Source: Anopheles merus (Eukaryota; Arthropoda; Insecta; Diptera; Culicidae). Taken from it: DNA of 64,000 nucleotides. Both the position numbers and the translations under genes were made by a program. Shown here in pieces: positions 62,058-64,000 of the stretch. The stretch spans positions 11,240,607 to 11,304,606 of the forward strand of contig NC_054083.1 of NCBI RefSeq assembly GCF_017562075.2, written 5' to 3'. Each line of letters begins with the position of its first letter. Position 1 is the stretch's first letter. The notes under the pieces were generated by a model. The model was not told the DNA's origin and searched no databases. It saw nothing but the letters and a program-made list of their open reading frames with translations.

Positions 62058-64000
62058 ACTTGGGAAACCATTTAATGCTCAACCCCTCGCATGGACCGTC
62101 CGTCGTAGTAAGGAGACTATCTGGCTGAGTAATACTACTTAAAGTCTCGAAAGCTTGTATAGACCGAAATGACCATTGACCATGACGCCAAAAAGAAGAA
62201 TATATTTCTTAATGGCAAAATCATCGGATACCTTGTATATAGCTAAACATTCAATTTTAAAAAGATTTTCGCATGCGTTTAAGCCACTTTATTAGTTCTT
62301 CCATCCGGTTGAATAACATCAAAAAGAAGAAGAAAACATTTGGATATGACAACATCATCGAAAGCAATAGCTCAATAATCAATTTTAAATAAGAATTTTC
62401 CATAAATTTTTAGTCACATTATGAGTTTTTTTTCCACCCGGTTGAATAAGGCGTTATAGCTCTAGATTGGGTTTGATAGCAAAATTATGAGAAAGCAGGT
62501 TCATCTTACACCTCCATGTTATTAAATTGTAAATGAATGGCCGATATTGTAGTCCGAACGCCTCTTAAATAACTCTATCCTGCTAATTCGCATCATCACT
62601 AGCAGCTCGTTCTCGCTTCTCATCCTGGGAACATTGTCAAAAGACAATTTTACGCACACCCGTAACAAACTACCTTTTTTCATTAATTGTAACCATCAAA
62701 AAGTTAAAAATGGATTAGCAGCTGTCTCTAGCTTCGACCCGGTACACTTATTTTAATTGCACACATAAGCATTTGTTTTCATAGTTCCGCATGCAACTAA
62801 CTGTCAGCGCCAGGGGTAGGAAATACAAAGGGATTTAGTCTGTTGCATTTCTGTTTTCGGTTGTATTGCTGAGAAAAATAGAATGCGCCGAGAAGGGCCA
62901 TCCTCTGCTCCGAAGAAACGATTGAGACCGCCACACACCAAAGATGCAATCATTCCGCATCTTAAACGAGTCGTGGCAATGGAATAGCGAAATTTGCCAT
63001 TCGCTTTGTTTGCGTTACAAAGAAAGATAAACCGAGAGTGTTTGAAAATAGCTTATTTACTTAAAGAGGTTTGAGCTGCTAGTAGAATATTGTACAATTG
63101 ATTACAGAAACAATTATCTTACGTAGTTCAAAAAATTAAGGAAAGACAGAGTATTTTAACATTTATAGTAACTATTAGCAATATATTTAAATAATTTTGC
63201 TAATGTTGTAATGAAAATGAGGCTGTTATACACGATTGAATACGGTAATAAGGTGTACGAATCGAATCGATCTAATAGAAAGCAGACGGATAGTACGAGA
63301 TAGCATTACACCTCTCAGTTTACAGGTTACGAGAAGCCATCCCAAATGAATTGAAAATCTCAACTTAAAATCGATTACAGTAACATGACCGAAAAATCTT
63401 CCACCCTAAGGACAGTTAAAATGCACTTAATTTGTTGTTAGCCTCATCCAATTTAAATTAACCAGAAAATACGTGTCGTAGCTGTCTCGACCCGTCGGAC
63501 CGCTCACCCGCTGCACCGCACCCTTTTTTACACCCTCCGAACTATTAATATAAAGCGTCTAACACACAGAAAGCGAGAAGAACAAAAAATCAGCAGCGCA
63601 CGCGATGTAACTTTTTGCTTGACACACAATCATTTTCCTCAAATTGTTCGAATAAAGAGCAGTAACACACACAACAAAAAAAAGGTGGAGCTCAGCTCAA
63701 GTGAAACTTTCCCTACGTCGGCCGAGCAAGACAAGGTCGGTATATAGGTTCAGCTTTTATCTCCGGTTATTTAATTTTCAGTTATGCAAATGCTCATGTT
63801 TATTTAATGTTTTCCCTTTTATCCAGGCGTATCCGGTTTTTTGAGTCCATTTCCACCACTCCTAGGTGTGCGCCCGGTTGCCCAAAAATCCCGGTACCTT
63901 GCAGCTTCCTGCTGCCCTCACCTTCTGTACCATCAATTTCAACATAACCAACCCAGCATCCAATCACCGCGCGCGGACTACCCGTTTACGTCGCGAAAAA

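Larger units (their letters stand above)
59453..64000 (-). other. mub: Upstream mub intron with transposon fragments
   Basis: No exon was recognised. It contains a hairpin at 60,452-60,537, a truncated hAT-MITE copy at 60,673, a retroposed fragment with a target duplication near 61,894-62,057 and possible decayed SINE sequence to 62,215. On the + strand near 63,740 there is ggtatataggttcag, a TATA-like plus initiator-like arrangement, without supporting evidence. Confidence 0.45.

Noticed and set aside
63735..63755. TATA-like box with initiator-like tcag on the + strand
   Set aside because: A single weak match with no downstream ORF inside the window; not enough to call a promoter.

Overview
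The window looks like nuclear DNA of a dipteran insect, most likely a mosquito and possibly Anopheles. The support is an insect-type poly(rC)-binding KH gene (mushroom-body expressed, mub), many 55-130 bp introns, AT-rich spacers with abundant microsatellites, and relics of insect-type Jockey, RTE-like and CR1-like retrotransposons, tRNA-derived SINEs and hAT elements. No bacterial operon, CRISPR array, rRNA or canonical tRNA gene was seen. Species assignment is inference.

Left part (1-11,720, + strand). Two tandem paralogous genes encode coiled-coil proteins. Gene A (1460-6309, 10 exons, 294 aa) and gene B (9425-11458, 11 exons, 419 aa) share intron positions and phases; five internal coding exons have identical lengths (52, 41, 52, 52 and 149 nt). 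Gene B ends in a C-x2-C-x12-H-x3-C zinc finger of the NEMO/optineurin type. Gene A lacks the finger exon and carries instead an N-terminal cysteine cluster that B does not have. A shared promoter block (aagttg, then acgcatgcg with the same 10-nt offset) lies upstream of both ATGs. Retrotransposon relics flank and separate the two genes.

Middle-left (12,170-20,558) is a transposon graveyard. An RT relic is split by a 453-bp hAT-type MITE with an exact 8-bp target duplication. A 561-bp MITE with a CAGGC terminus follows. Then comes a full-length but mutated Jockey-type retrotransposon (14,686-20,544) bounded by a 14-bp target duplication. Its gag-like ORF is interrupted inside the third zinc knuckle by a 1,699-bp hAT element with an exact 8-bp duplication, and that element carries a small SINE fragment with its own 11-bp duplication: three levels of nesting.

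Right part (about 20.6-64 kb) is dominated by the 3' two thirds of mub on the - strand. Exons for the end of KH1, KH2, a linker and KH3 run from 59,452 down to 46,718. After KH3 the phase-2 donor can join three different terminal coding sequences: a 502-nt Ala-rich exon at 43,819-44,320, or either of two competing 3' splice sites in one distal exon (35,625-35,709 and 35,340-35,598). The first coding exons (start codon and start of KH1) are not in the window. The introns and downstream region contain five long G runs on the + strand, which are C runs in the mub transcript. That is notable for a gene whose product belongs to the poly(C)-binding family. The remaining sequence is intronic or UTR-like, low complexity, with SINE and MITE copies at 57-62 kb.
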